Counted from the stretch's first letter, positions 51,548 to 59,589 are shown. The stretch: 64,000 nucleotides of DNA from Clostridia bacterium (GCA_017442225.1 JAFSAR010000020.1:34353-98352), one strand, 5' to 3'. Translations and numbers: made by a program. Notes: generated from the letters alone by a model not told the origin.

Positions 51548-52201
51548 ATGTCTATTTTATCACTTCAAAATATTAGCTTTTCGTATGATAAAACACCTGT
51601 GTTGCAAAATATTTCATACGAATTTGAAAAAGGTAAAATGTATTGCATCATCGGCAAGTCTGGTGCGGGTAAAACTACGCTTTTATCACTCCTTTCTGGC
51701 CTTGCGAATCCTACAGGCGGCGAGATTTTCTACGATGATAAAAATGTTGCCAAAATTGATAAATATAAATTCCGTTCTAAATATATTGGCGTTGTGTTTC
51801 AAAGCTTTAATCTGATTACCAAATATACGGCTCTTGAAAACGTTGTTTTATCAATGGATGTGGCTGGATATAAAACTAAAAACAAAAAACAGAGAGCAAT
51901 CGAGCTTCTTCAAAGTGTTGGGCTCGATGAAGATGAAGCCAACCGCCGCGTGCTCAAATTATCAGGCGGTCAGCAACAGCGTGTTGCCATTGCACGCGCG
52001 CTTTCTTACAATCCCGATATTATCCTCGCAGATGAACCCACAGGAAACCTCGACACCGAAACTCAAAATGAAATTATGAATATTTTCCGTGAGCTTACAA
52101 AGCAAGGAAAATGCGTTATTTTAGTAAGCCATTCACCTGACGTTGCGGCGATGTGCGATGAACGATATGAACTCGTAAAACTCGGTCGTGCTAAAAAATA
52201 A
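51548..52201 (+). CDS. ABC transporter ATP-binding protein, MacB/LolD type
   Basis: A 217-residue ATPase: Walker A GKSGAGKTT, Q-loop FQSFNLI, signature LSGGQQQRVAIARAL, Walker B ILADEPTGNLD, H-loop LVSHSPD. The DEPTGNLD form and size are those of the MacB/LolD/BceA group that pairs with FtsX-type permeases. AAAGGAGAA precedes it, 15 bases after the permease stop. Confidence 0.92.
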   Translation: MSILSLQNISFSYDKTPVLQNISYEFEKGKMYCIIGKSGAGKTTLLSLLSGLANPTGGEIFYDDKNVAKIDKYKFRSKYIGVVFQSFNLITKYTALENVVLSMDVAGYKTKNKKQRAIELLQSVGLDEDEANRRVLKLSGGQQQRVAIARALSYNPDIILADEPTGNLDTETQNEIMNIFRELTKQGKCVILVSHSPDVAAMCDERYELVKLGRAKK

Positions 52202-52209
52202 TGTTTTAA

Positions 52210-52238
52210 TAGAGGCGGCAAAAAGTCGCCTCTTTTTG
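52210..52238 (+). terminator. Terminator / possible attenuator inside the exporter cluster
   Basis: AGAGGCG with complement CGCCTCT, then T5, just after the ATPase stop. Read-through could supply the downstream genes at a lower level. Confidence 0.75.
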
Positions 52239-52261
52239 AAATGCGGTGGAGGAAAAAGCAG

Positions 52262-52435
52262 ATGCTAAAACACGAAAAAGAATTTGATAAAAAATATCGT
52301 TGCTGGATAAGCGATGACGATAAAATACTCTCCTTTTTCTATGTAGAAGGTTATGAAATGAAAGAGTTTGATACATATTCAGAATTTCAAAACTATTATT
52401 ACGAAAAGACATATTGGGGTTATAAAGCGCAATAG
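52262..52435 (+). CDS. Small hypothetical protein (57 aa)
   Basis: ATG 52262 has GGAGGAAA upstream. The product is soluble, charged and rich in aromatic residues (KKYRCWISDDDKILSFFY, then YEMKEFDTYSEFQNYYYEK). It has no signal peptide and a single Cys. It sits between the exporter terminator and the response regulator on the same strand. I do not recognise it. The good ribosome binding site is the main evidence that it is translated. Confidence 0.5.
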   Translation: MLKHEKEFDKKYRCWISDDDKILSFFYVEGYEMKEFDTYSEFQNYYYEKTYWGYKAQ

Positions 52436-52522
52436 ACGTGCAAAAACAAAACATAATTTAAAATTTGTTAGTTTTAATTTTTTTATTTTTATGATATATT
52501 GGGTATATGCGGAGGTGCTCCT

Positions 52523-53206
52523 ATGAGAATTTTGCTTGTTGAGGATGAAAAACGAATGGCACAGGCGCTTTGCGAAATACTTCGCCTTGAAAAATATGAA
52601 GTTGATCATTATGTCAGCGGCGCCGAAGGATTATCTGCCATAGAGAATAATATATATGACATTATCATTCTTGATGTGATGCTTCCTGAAATTAATGGCT
52701 TTGACATCGCTAAAAAAACTCGGCAAATAGGTATTAAAACTCCTATACTGATGCTTACCGCAAAAGCAGAGCTTGACGATAAGGTTACGGGTCTTGACAG
52801 TGGCGCAGATGACTACCTCACAAAGCCTTTTATGACCAAGGAATTGCTTGCCCGCCTTCGCGCGCTTGCAAGAAGAACTTTTGGCATTGCCGACGGTATT
52901 CTTTCGTTTGGAGATATTGCTTTAGATACAAGCACGCTTATTTTATCCTGTAACATCAATGGTCAGTGTGTACGCCTTAGCGAAAAGGAATATCGAATTC
53001 TTGAATACCTTATTGTAAACTGCGGCCAAATACTCACACGTGAACAGTTGGCAATAAAAATATGGGGCTTTGAAAACGAGGCCGAATATAATAATGTGGA
53101 AGTATATATGTCCTTTACACGCAAAAAGCTCAGCTTTGTTGAAGCAAAAACCGAGATTAAGGCGGTGCGCGGTGTTGGATACGAATTGAGGTGTGACAAT
53201 GTTTAA
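52523..53206 (+). CDS. Two-component response regulator, OmpR/PhoB family
   Basis: The start is at ATG 52523 with GGAGGTG upstream (227 residues). Receiver domain residues 1-115: acidic pocket LLVEDEKRM, phosphoacceptor Asp in IIILDVMLPEING, Thr/Ser in MLTAKAEL and Lys in YLTKPF. The C-terminal winged helix (about 130-225) contains RLSEKEYRILEYLI and the end motif KAVRGVGYEL. It overlaps the kinase gene by 8 bases. Likely targets are the promoter at 49811 and a similar site near 54457. Confidence 0.93.
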   Translation: MRILLVEDEKRMAQALCEILRLEKYEVDHYVSGAEGLSAIENNIYDIIILDVMLPEINGFDIAKKTRQIGIKTPILMLTAKAELDDKVTGLDSGADDYLTKPFMTKELLARLRALARRTFGIADGILSFGDIALDTSTLILSCNINGQCVRLSEKEYRILEYLIVNCGQILTREQLAIKIWGFENEAEYNNVEVYMSFTRKKLSFVEAKTEIKAVRGVGYELRCDNV

Positions 53207-54443
53207 GAAGTCCCGTAGAAAAATTGTTGCAGCCATTATGTCTATACTTGTGCTTCTATGGGTTGGAACCCTTGGCGTAATTTATGCCTCCAGTTATTTT
53301 GAGATGAAGCATCAAAACGAACAGATGTTAGAGGCGCACGCCGAAATGTATACCATCAATCAGTCTGTAAGTGACTTTCCATCTTTTAGACCAAGACCGG
53401 ATGGCAATCGCGATTTTAATCATAAATTCAATCCCGAATCACCACGTTTTCAATTGTCAACCTTTTATTCGGTAGCCGTATCATATGATGGCGAAATTCT
53501 TGAAGTTAAAAATGGAATGTCTACGATACATACCGATGAAGAATTAGTGAGTTTGACAGAAAGTATTATAAAAAGCGGTAGAAACAACGGAACCGAGAAC
53601 AATCTTGCCTTTTATAAAACAGACAAAGACGGATACACTCTTGTCAGCTTTATGGATAATACCGTTATTAACGAAAGTGCAATGACATTATTCCGATATA
53701 CGCTGATTTTCGGTGGTGTTGCCCTTGTGTTGTTCTTCTTCCTTTCAATGTACCTTGCAAAAAGAATTGTAAACCCCTTGGAAGAAAGCTACCAAAAGCA
53801 AAAGCAGTTTATATCGGATGCCGGTCACGAATTAAAAACACCGGTGTCAGTGGTTAATGCCAACGCAGAACTTTTGTCTCGTGAAATTGGTGAAAACCAA
53901 TGGTTGCAAAATATTCAGTATGAAAATGAGCGAATGGGAATGCTAGTCGGTCAACTGCTTGACCTTGCGCGAACAGAAAATGTTACTCCGCAAATGGATC
54001 ATATCGATTTCAGCCGTCTTGTAGCGGGCGAAGCACTCCCCTTTGAAAGCGTTGCTTTTGAAAAAGGACTCACTTTGAACACAAACATTACAAGCAATAT
54101 CGGTGTGATTGGCAATAGTACACAGCTTAAACAAATAGTGTCTATACTGCTTGATAATGCTATTCGCCATAGTAAAGAGAAAGGCGAAATTTGGATAACC
54201 TTGACCAAGGAACACGGGGTTGCAAAACTTTCTGTAATTAACAAGGGCGAGGAAATACCTACAGAACATCGTGAGAAGATCTTTGAGCGCTTCTACCGTG
54301 TGGATACTGCTCGTAACGACGACAAGCACTATGGTCTTGGGCTTGCCATTGCCAAAGCAATTACTACCTCGCACAAAGGTAACATTGAGGCCCATTGCTT
54401 TGACAGATTTGTAGAATTCAAAGTACAAATTCCGGCGGTATAA
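53199..54443 (+). CDS. Two-component sensor histidine kinase
   Basis: ATG 53199 with GAGGTGTG upstream (414 residues). Helix 1 at about residues 10-32, an external sensor domain of about 120 residues, and helix 2 at about 165-187. The dimerisation and phosphoacceptor helix is SDAGHELKTPVSVV, the N box is LLDNAIRHS, and the G boxes are GLGLAIAKA with an F box FERFYRVD. It is the partner of the regulator it overlaps. The external domain is large enough for direct ligand sensing. Confidence 0.93.
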   Translation: MFKKSRRKIVAAIMSILVLLWVGTLGVIYASSYFEMKHQNEQMLEAHAEMYTINQSVSDFPSFRPRPDGNRDFNHKFNPESPRFQLSTFYSVAVSYDGEILEVKNGMSTIHTDEELVSLTESIIKSGRNNGTENNLAFYKTDKDGYTLVSFMDNTVINESAMTLFRYTLIFGGVALVLFFFLSMYLAKRIVNPLEESYQKQKQFISDAGHELKTPVSVVNANAELLSREIGENQWLQNIQYENERMGMLVGQLLDLARTENVTPQMDHIDFSRLVAGEALPFESVAFEKGLTLNTNITSNIGVIGNSTQLKQIVSILLDNAIRHSKEKGEIWITLTKEHGVAKLSVINKGEEIPTEHREKIFERFYRVDTARNDDKHYGLGLAIAKAITTSHKGNIEAHCFDRFVEFKVQIPAV

Positions 54444-54485
54444 ATATTTTGAATATTTTCAATCTTTATTTTTAAAAAAATAGTA

Positions 54486-54604
54486 TATAATCAAAAACCG
54501 ACAGTTCGTTTGTACCATCCTGTCGTAAAACAAAACCAGGACTACCATTCATAATCATTATATATGAGTTAGTGGCTTTGCGTTTTGCAAAGCCACTTTA
54601 TTTC
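54486..54604 (+). ncRNA. Candidate small RNA with its own promoter and terminator
   Basis: After the kinase stop: TATAAT (54486-54491) with a TTTTCAATCTT site 18 bases upstream, then about 105 bases without an open frame. It contains a CGACAG/CTGTCG hairpin (54499-54525) and ends in AGTGGCTTTGC/GCAAAGCCACT with a short T-rich tail. The alternative is a plain 3' terminator region of the kinase. Confidence 0.35.
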
Positions 54605-54620
54605 CACATCTAAAGACACC

Positions 54621-54664
54621 AAAAAATTACCGCCACAGAAAGCAATCTGCGGCGGTATTTTTTT
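54621..54664 (-). terminator. Terminator of the FliB-like gene
   Basis: ACCGCCaCAGA against TCTGcGGCGGT with one mismatch, with A6 on one side and T8 on the other. It overlaps the stop codon of the minus-strand gene. Confidence 0.75.
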
Positions 54665-55547
54665 ATTTGCTTAGTTGCAGAAGCAGTTTGTCGATATTTT
54701 CATCAGAATATTCAATTTCGCAAGAATATATGCGCGAAATTTCGATAAGCTCTTCTACTGTGTTTGATGTATTCATAGCTTTAATTACCTTGTATATAAG
54801 CGCCGCAAACAAAACTCGTTCTTTAAGCCTGCCGTCATATTGGCAATCGGAAAAATGTCTGAAAAGCAGATATACAAGCAGCTGCTCGTATGCGGTATCA
54901 AGCGAATTATCTGCGGGTGCGGTTTCAATACCGTCTTTAATTGTTAGCAAATATTCGCCCCACGATTTATCCATTTTTTCAAGACTGTTAAATACTTGGT
55001 ACCAATCGGTGTTATTTGGCAAATGCGCGTCAACAGTACCAAGCATATTATCCACACGTTTTTTTATAGGTAGGCTTCGGTCTTGCAAAATACCAAAAAG
55101 CTTTTCTCTGAAATTCAAAATGGGTATCTCTATTGCTTCGTCAGGTAAATCAAGTGAGGTTTTTTCTTTTTTTGAGAGGATGATTTCGGCGGCGGCTTCG
55201 CAGCATAGACCCAAACCTACCTCAACAAAATCGTCATAAAAATTACGAAAACGAGGGTGGTCGGCGCATATCTGACACAGCATATCTTCGCCTATATTTG
55301 TGATAATATCGCATAGTCCGTTGCCGTTTAAAAAGGGGCAGCGCTCATTTGCATCTAATTTAAAATGCGGCGAATCATCAATGTCTATATTAGCCTTTAA
55401 AGTGGATGTGAAATCACCGCCGAGATTATTGTATTTTTCCAAAGTTGTTTCATCAATGTCTATTTCCCAACCAATGCAGCAGTTATGCTTGCAACGGTCG
55501 GCAATGCATTTAAATTTTTTATAGTAATCGGGTTTTATTGTTAGCAT
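54663..55547 (-). CDS. FliB-like (flagellin lysine N-methylase family) protein
   Basis: A 294-residue protein. The N-terminal cysteine cluster is the family hallmark: FKCIADRCKHNCCIGWEI (CxxxxxCxxxCC), then CPFLNGNGLCDI and CQICADHPR, about eight cysteines suited to an iron-sulfur or metal site. In Salmonella FliB methylates flagellin lysines, but most Firmicute homologues occur without flagella genes, as here, so the substrate is open. The C-terminal half is helical. GAAGGA precedes ATG 55547. Confidence 0.8.
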   Translation of the reverse strand: MLTIKPDYYKKFKCIADRCKHNCCIGWEIDIDETTLEKYNNLGGDFTSTLKANIDIDDSPHFKLDANERCPFLNGNGLCDIITNIGEDMLCQICADHPRFRNFYDDFVEVGLGLCCEAAAEIILSKKEKTSLDLPDEAIEIPILNFREKLFGILQDRSLPIKKRVDNMLGTVDAHLPNNTDWYQVFNSLEKMDKSWGEYLLTIKDGIETAPADNSLDTAYEQLLVYLLFRHFSDCQYDGRLKERVLFAALIYKVIKAMNTSNTVEELIEISRIYSCEIEYSDENIDKLLLQLSK

Positions 55548-55587
55548 AAAAAATCCTTCATTTTTTTAAAAATATAACATATTTGTT

Positions 55588-55617
55588 ATTGATAGTCAAA
55601 TACAAACTGTGATATAA
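55588..55617 (+). promoter_or_regulatory. Promoter of the lipoprotein gene at 55651
   Basis: TTGATA at 55588-55593, 18-bp spacer, TATAAT at 55612-55617. Confidence 0.6.
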
Positions 55618-55650
55618 TGATGTGAAAGTTTTAAAACAAGGATGAATATA

Positions 55651-56844
55651 ATGCTATTTAAACGATTAGCCGCTATTGTTGTGGCTTTGATATTACTTAT
55701 ACAGCTTGCTGCCTGCAAGTCAAATCCGTTATTGGAGGCTGTAAGTCACATTGACACAAGCAGTGAAGCGGTACACACTAACAACACTTCTTCGGGTGTT
55801 GTTGAACACACAGATAATTTACAGCTTGATAGCGAAGAGAATGAAATCTATACAAACGATACATTTGTAAGCAGTAATCAAGATAACAACAGCAGCAAAG
55901 TAGAAAATCCCACCCAAGATTCCGCAACAAGCGAAAATCAAAATGCTGATGATACACAACAAGATAACAATAAAGAGGAAACGAATAAAGGCGATATTGT
56001 TGTCAGTTGCAACCATGGCGACGAAGACCCGTATATAAATATAATCAAATCGGAATTTTATGTAAACTATACGGCTGCGTGTTGTAATACCGATGCGAAA
56101 AACCGCTCAAAGCATGGGCTTTTATCAGGCTCGTTAGAGCTGCCGGGGCAGTATGTCAAGGAAGCGGCAAACCGCCCACAAAACAACGGAAAATTCATAC
56201 GCAATACCGCCTCAATGTATATAGATAATGGCAATACATATATAGTAATGGACGCTACCGGTCGCGAGGTTATGCGCATACATAAAGCGGGCGGATATAT
56301 TACCCTTGAGGAAGTTGCGGCTTATATGTACGCGTTTGGCGGTACAGATGGTAGCATACCCGCAAATTACACTTCAAACAAGGGAGGAAAACCAAACAGC
56401 AGTATTTGGGGCGAATATTTGCGCGTAAATCATTCTTATTTTATCGGCAACACCGATAAATATCCCTATGAGCCCGAGCTGCCCGATATTTCGGGTTGCG
56501 GCGGTAGCTTACAATATTTTGAAATGGATATAGGTACAACGGGTACTGTAACACCGGGTTACGCGGCAAAGCCATATGTTCAAGGGAATAAAATAAATCG
56601 CGGCGCGGCAAGAATTGTGTATACGCGCCAAGATCTTAACGGTAACGGTCTTTATGAAAATAACGAGGTGTACGTTTTCTATACCCATAATCACTATAAC
56701 GATTTCAGAGAATATCTGAATTACTACGGCGGCTGGGGCGAAATGTTCGGCAACATAACGGGCGGCGGTGTGTACAGCAGTAAAACGGACGCAAACCCAA
56801 CCCCGTACGTAGAAACCGCTTATGCGGATTTTTATAAACAGTAA
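55651..56844 (+). CDS. Secreted lipoprotein of unknown function, possible hydrolase domain
   Basis: ATG 55651 is preferred because AAGGA lies 8 bases before it; ATG 55642 overlaps that site. 397 residues: lipobox region LIQLAAC, then about 110 residues rich in S, N, D, E and T (disordered cell-wall spacer), then a domain of about 265 residues. The domain has NGNTYIVMDATGREVMRI and, near the end, a His/Tyr/Gly-rich stretch (VFYTHNHYNDFREYL, then YYGGWGEMFGN) that resembles active-site regions of secreted nucleases. I cannot place it in a named family. A DxNGNGxY motif (LNGNGLYENNE) could bind calcium. It is a single gene with its own promoter and a perfect terminator. Confidence 0.65.
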   Translation: MLFKRLAAIVVALILLIQLAACKSNPLLEAVSHIDTSSEAVHTNNTSSGVVEHTDNLQLDSEENEIYTNDTFVSSNQDNNSSKVENPTQDSATSENQNADDTQQDNNKEETNKGDIVVSCNHGDEDPYINIIKSEFYVNYTAACCNTDAKNRSKHGLLSGSLELPGQYVKEAANRPQNNGKFIRNTASMYIDNGNTYIVMDATGREVMRIHKAGGYITLEEVAAYMYAFGGTDGSIPANYTSNKGGKPNSSIWGEYLRVNHSYFIGNTDKYPYEPELPDISGCGGSLQYFEMDIGTTGTVTPGYAAKPYVQGNKINRGAARIVYTRQDLNGNGLYENNEVYVFYTHNHYNDFREYLNYYGGWGEMFGNITGGGVYSSKTDANPTPYVETAYADFYKQ

Positions 56845-56860
56845 TTTTATATGGCATAAA

Positions 56861-56892
56861 AAAGAACAGTGAAAATTTTCACTGTTCTTTTT
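56861..56892. terminator. Perfect palindromic terminator
   Basis: AAAGAACAGTGAAAA with its full complement, continuous over 30 bp, with A and T runs. Confidence 0.85.
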
Positions 56893-56931
56893 GGTGTTGT
56901 GTGTTTGAACCTCTACATATTTTAGGATGAA

Positions 56932-57128
56932 GTATTTTCCTTGAGGAAAATATGAAATAATCCTTACGGATTATGAAATTTGATGCTTACGCATCAAGTG
57001 AAATAAAATTCGCCTCTTAAACATTTGCAAAGCAAATATTTCATACGTGTAAGCGTATTTCATAACGAAGTTGTTTCACTCGCCAAAAGGCGAATTCCAT
57101 TAAAAAACGACTTGTTTCGACAAATCGG
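56932..57128. repeat. Array of short hairpins joined by ATGAAAT-like spacers
   Basis: About seven different palindromes follow each other: TTTTCCttgaGGAAAA, AATCCttacGGATT, GATGCttacGCATC, ATTTGCaaaGCAAAT, ATACGtgtaagCGTAT, TTCGCCaaaaGGCGAA and a CGA/TCG stem near 57108-57126. The spacers between them are variants of ATGAAAT or its complement ATTTCAT. Stem sequences differ while the spacing and spacer persist. No gene lies within. Confidence 0.7.
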
Positions 57129-57135
57129 TTTTTCT

Positions 57136-57241
57136 GGCAGGGGTAGAAGGACTCGAAGTCTCGCACTGCGGTGCTCGGTCAGGCTCGGCTCAGACAGTCC
57201 ACTGGACTGTCATTCACTACCGAGCCCATGTTCAAGTCCTT
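57136..57241. repeat. tRNA-Trp-derived fragment inside a long imperfect hairpin
   Basis: The first 22 bases (57136-57157) are identical to 57291-57312, the 3' end of the tRNA-Trp gene on the minus strand. The rest does not fold as a tRNA: it contains a perfect GACAGTCCA/TGGACTGTC hairpin inside CTCGGT/ACCGAG arms, enclosed by AAGGACTCGAA and TTCAAGTCCTT. It may be the remnant of an element that used the tRNA end as its attachment site. Confidence 0.6.
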
Positions 57242-57292
57242 CACACTTACAAAAAATAATAGCCCACCCAAAAGGGTGAACTATCATTTTGG

Positions 57293-57364
57293 CAGGGGTA
57301 GAAGGACTCGAACCCTCACAAACGGTTTTGGAGACCGGTGTGCTACCATTGACACCATACCCCT
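57293..57364 (-). tRNA. tRNA-Trp (anticodon CCA)
   Basis: A full cloverleaf can be drawn: acceptor AGGGGTA with TACCCCT, D-arm GTGT/GCAC, anticodon loop CTCCAAA (CCA), T-arm with GGTTCGAGTCC, discriminator G. The outer anticodon-stem pair is C-U (27-43), an oddity for tRNA-Trp. The full CCA end is not encoded (only CC follows). Confidence 0.88.
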
Positions 57365-57383
57365 AAATTTTGTCTAAAATAAA

Positions 57384-57460
57384 TGGTGGACCAGCAGGGA
57401 CTCGAACCCCGGACCAACCGGTTATGAGCCGGTTGCTCTAACCAACTGAGCTACTGGTCC
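57384..57460 (-). tRNA. tRNA with CAU anticodon (Met elongator or Ile2)
   Basis: Acceptor GGACCAG with CTGGTCC, D-arm GCTC/GAGC, anticodon loop CTCATAA (CAT), T-arm CCGGGGTTCGAGTCCCTG region, discriminator A, CCA encoded. The GGACC acceptor and GGCTCATAACC anticodon arm resemble the lysidine-modified Ile2 type more than elongator Met, but this cannot be settled by eye. Confidence 0.88.
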
Positions 57461-57491
57461 ACGTATAGCCGCCTTACCGACAGCAAAGGTT

Positions 57492-57520
57492 ATTATACAT
57501 TTAATTTTTAACTTTGTCAA
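57492..57520 (-). promoter_or_regulatory. Promoter of the two tRNA genes
   Basis: On the minus strand: TTGACA (57515-57520), 17-bp spacer, TATAAT (57492-57497), about 30 bases before the CAU tRNA. Both tRNAs are probably one transcript. Confidence 0.75.
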
Positions 57521-57831
57521 TACAAAATTTTAATAATTTATTATTTCGTAAAAGTAATAGAGCAGTGCGAAATACGATCTATTATTCTGCCACTGCTTGC
57601 CGACCATGTATTGCGCGAGGCAAATCATTATATTAGATTGTTTGAGGAATAATCAAAACCGTCTACACCTATCGATAATTTCCAATAGGTGTGGGCAAAA
57701 AATTTTGAAATCAGTTCTTTGTACTATTATAATAGACTTATAATTATAGAAGCTTTGTGCCTCTTTATTTTATATATACAAATCTAAACTTTTATGATAT
57801 AATTATAAAAAATAGAAATGTAGGTATCAAA
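57521..57831. other. Noncoding spacer between the tRNAs and the phosphatase gene
   Basis: About 310 bases without a convincing gene. One hairpin is visible, ACACCTAT (57665-57672) with ATAGGTGT (57685-57692). The last 75 bases are very AT-rich and should contain the promoter of the next gene. I see nothing else in it. Confidence 0.5.
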
Positions 57832-58284
57832 ATGACAAAAATTTTATTCGTCTGCCACGGCAATATTTGTAGGAGTCCGTTAGCTGAGTTTTTAATGAAA
57901 GAATTGGTGCGTGAAAAAGGACGCGAAAATGATTTTTACATAGAGTCTGCCGCTACCTCTACCGAAGAAATCGGCAACGGCGTTTATCCGCCTGTAAAGC
58001 GTATTTTAAATGCCCGCGGCATTGACTGTAGTCGGAAGCGCGCCCGTCAGATGACACGCGCCGACTATGATAAGTTTGATTATATAATTTGTATGGACTC
58101 AAAAAATTTGCGCAATATGGGTTATATTGCGACTGACACAAGCGGTAAATACAGCCGACTGCTTGATTTTACCTCTAACCCGCACGACGTTGCAGACCCG
58201 TGGTATTCGGGCGATTTTGCCACTACCGAACGCGATGTAGAGCAGGGTTGTGAAGCGCTGCTTGATTACATTCTTAAAAAGTAA
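57832..58284 (+). CDS. Low-molecular-weight protein-tyrosine-phosphatase
   Basis: ATG 57832 with GTAGGTAT upstream gives 150 residues, the normal size for the family. The P-loop CHGNICRS (Cx5R) is at about residues 8-15, and the catalytic Asp loop is DVADPWYSGDF. It removes phosphate from phosphotyrosine proteins; arginine phosphatases of the YwlE type are close relatives and cannot be excluded. It is a single gene, followed by dut after about 60 bases. Confidence 0.9.
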   Translation: MTKILFVCHGNICRSPLAEFLMKELVREKGRENDFYIESAATSTEEIGNGVYPPVKRILNARGIDCSRKRARQMTRADYDKFDYIICMDSKNLRNMGYIATDTSGKYSRLLDFTSNPHDVADPWYSGDFATTERDVEQGCEALLDYILKK

Positions 58285-58345
58285 CGATATACTTTTTTGT
58301 ATTTTTATGATACAATTATAAAAAATCGATTAGGAGATATGCTTT

Positions 58346-58786
58346 GTGGCTATTGTAAAATTTGTAAAACTAAATTCCGACGCTATTGTGCCAACGTACG
58401 GCACACCTTTTGCCGCAGGCGCCGATTTGTATGCATTGCCTCACGGTGATATAAAAATAAATTCGGGGGAGACCGTAATGATTCATACTGGTATTGCTAT
58501 GCAGATTCCCGACGGTACTGCAGCGTTTATTTTTGCGCGTAGCGGTATTGCCACCAAGCGCGGACTCGCTCCCGCTAACAAGGTGGGGGTTATTGACAGC
58601 GACTACCGTGGTGAGATTATGGTGCCTATACATAATCACTCGCACACCCAGCAAGTGATTGCAAGCGGCGAGCGCGTGGCGCAGATGGTGATAATGCCAT
58701 ATATTAAAGCCGAGTTTACAGAGAGTGAAACTCTTGAAGAAACCGAGCGCAACGTTTCGGGCTTTGGCTCGACAGGCACAAAATAA
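58346..58786 (+). CDS. dut: Deoxyuridine 5'-triphosphate nucleotidohydrolase (dUTPase)
   Basis: A GTG start at 58346 with TAGGAG upstream; 146 residues, a trimeric dUTPase. All five motifs are seen, including AGADLYAL (I), FIFARSGIATKRGL (II), GVIDSDYRGEI (III, catalytic Asp and uracil loop), GERVAQMVI (IV) and the Gly-rich FGSTGTK (V). It hydrolyses dUTP to dUMP, supplying ThyX and keeping uracil out of DNA. Confidence 0.95.
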   Translation: MAIVKFVKLNSDAIVPTYGTPFAAGADLYALPHGDIKINSGETVMIHTGIAMQIPDGTAAFIFARSGIATKRGLAPANKVGVIDSDYRGEIMVPIHNHSHTQQVIASGERVAQMVIMPYIKAEFTESETLEETERNVSGFGSTGTK

Positions 58787-58806
58787 TGTACAATTAAACT
58801 AAACAA

Positions 58807-58847
58807 CGAGCACTCGTTATATCGATATGGCGAGTGCTTATTTTTTA
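58807..58847 (+). terminator. Rho-independent terminator
   Basis: AGCACTCG with CGAGTGCT and a 14-base loop, followed by a T-rich tail, after dut. Confidence 0.75.
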
Positions 58848-58856
58848 ATGAATTGA

Positions 58857-58885
58857 TTGAAAATTTAATATGATTATGTTATAAT
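58857..58885 (+). promoter_or_regulatory. Promoter of the hemolysin III-family gene
   Basis: TTGAAA at 58857-58862, 17-bp spacer, TATAAT at 58880-58885. Confidence 0.65.
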
Positions 58886-58917
58886 TTAAACAGCATTTTT
58901 GAAAGGCAAATTTATTT

Positions 58918-59589
58918 ATGAAACGTACAAAACTGATTGACAGATTGCTTCCCGATTACACAAACGGCGAAGAGATTTTTAATATGGTAACCCACATTGT
59001 AGGTGGAGGACTCGGCGTTGTGTATCTTGTTCTTTGCGTGATTTTTTCGGCGCTTCACCGCAACGTCTGGGGTGTGGTATCATCGGCGATATACGGTGCG
59101 TCTGTAATTTCGCTTTTTACAATGTCAAGTGTGTATCACGGACTAAAACCCGTTATGGCAAAAAAGGTGCTTCAGGTACTTGACCACTGCACAATTTATT
59201 TTATGATAGCGGGTACGTATACACCACTTATGCTTTCAATGTTTAGAAAAACCAATCCCGTTATGGCGTGGATTATATTTGGTGTTGTTTGGGGCATGGC
59301 GGCGCTTGCCATTACCCTTACTGCCATAGACCTTAAAAAATATAAGATATTTTCTATGATTAGCTATATAGGTATGGGTTGGTGTGTTATTGTTACCATT
59401 GTGCCTGTGTATCACGCACTTACGTTTTGGGGATTCTTTTGGCTACTCGGCGGTGGCATAATGTATACCATAGGCGCGGTGCTGTTTTCCTTTGGCACAA
59501 AGGTGCGATACATACATTCAGTCTTTCATATATTTGTTGTGCTTGCAAGTCTGATGCACTTCTTTTGTATATTCTTTTATGCAATCTAA
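58918..59589 (+). CDS. Hemolysin III / YqfA (PAQR superfamily) membrane protein
   Basis: A 223-residue protein with seven predicted helices. Signature elements: EIFNMVTHIVGGGLG at the start (His), SSVYHGL (Ser/His), LDHCTIYFMIAGTYTPL, and a late HSVFHIFVVLASLMHFF with two conserved His. These His and Asp residues form the putative metal site of the PAQR/hemolysin III fold. Despite the name, most bacterial members have no shown haemolytic activity and are linked to membrane homeostasis. GAAAGGCAA precedes ATG 58918. Confidence 0.9.
   Translation: MKRTKLIDRLLPDYTNGEEIFNMVTHIVGGGLGVVYLVLCVIFSALHRNVWGVVSSAIYGASVISLFTMSSVYHGLKPVMAKKVLQVLDHCTIYFMIAGTYTPLMLSMFRKTNPVMAWIIFGVVWGMAALAITLTAIDLKKYKIFSMISYIGMGWCVIVTIVPVYHALTFWGFFWLLGGGIMYTIGAVLFSFGTKVRYIHSVFHIFVVLASLMHFFCIFFYAI

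Noticed and set aside
56932..57128. CRISPR array
   Set aside because: The units are different palindromes, not identical repeats with unique spacers of even length, and there are no cas genes.
57136..57241. A third tRNA gene
   Set aside because: Only the 3' end matches; no acceptor, D-arm or anticodon arm can be formed.
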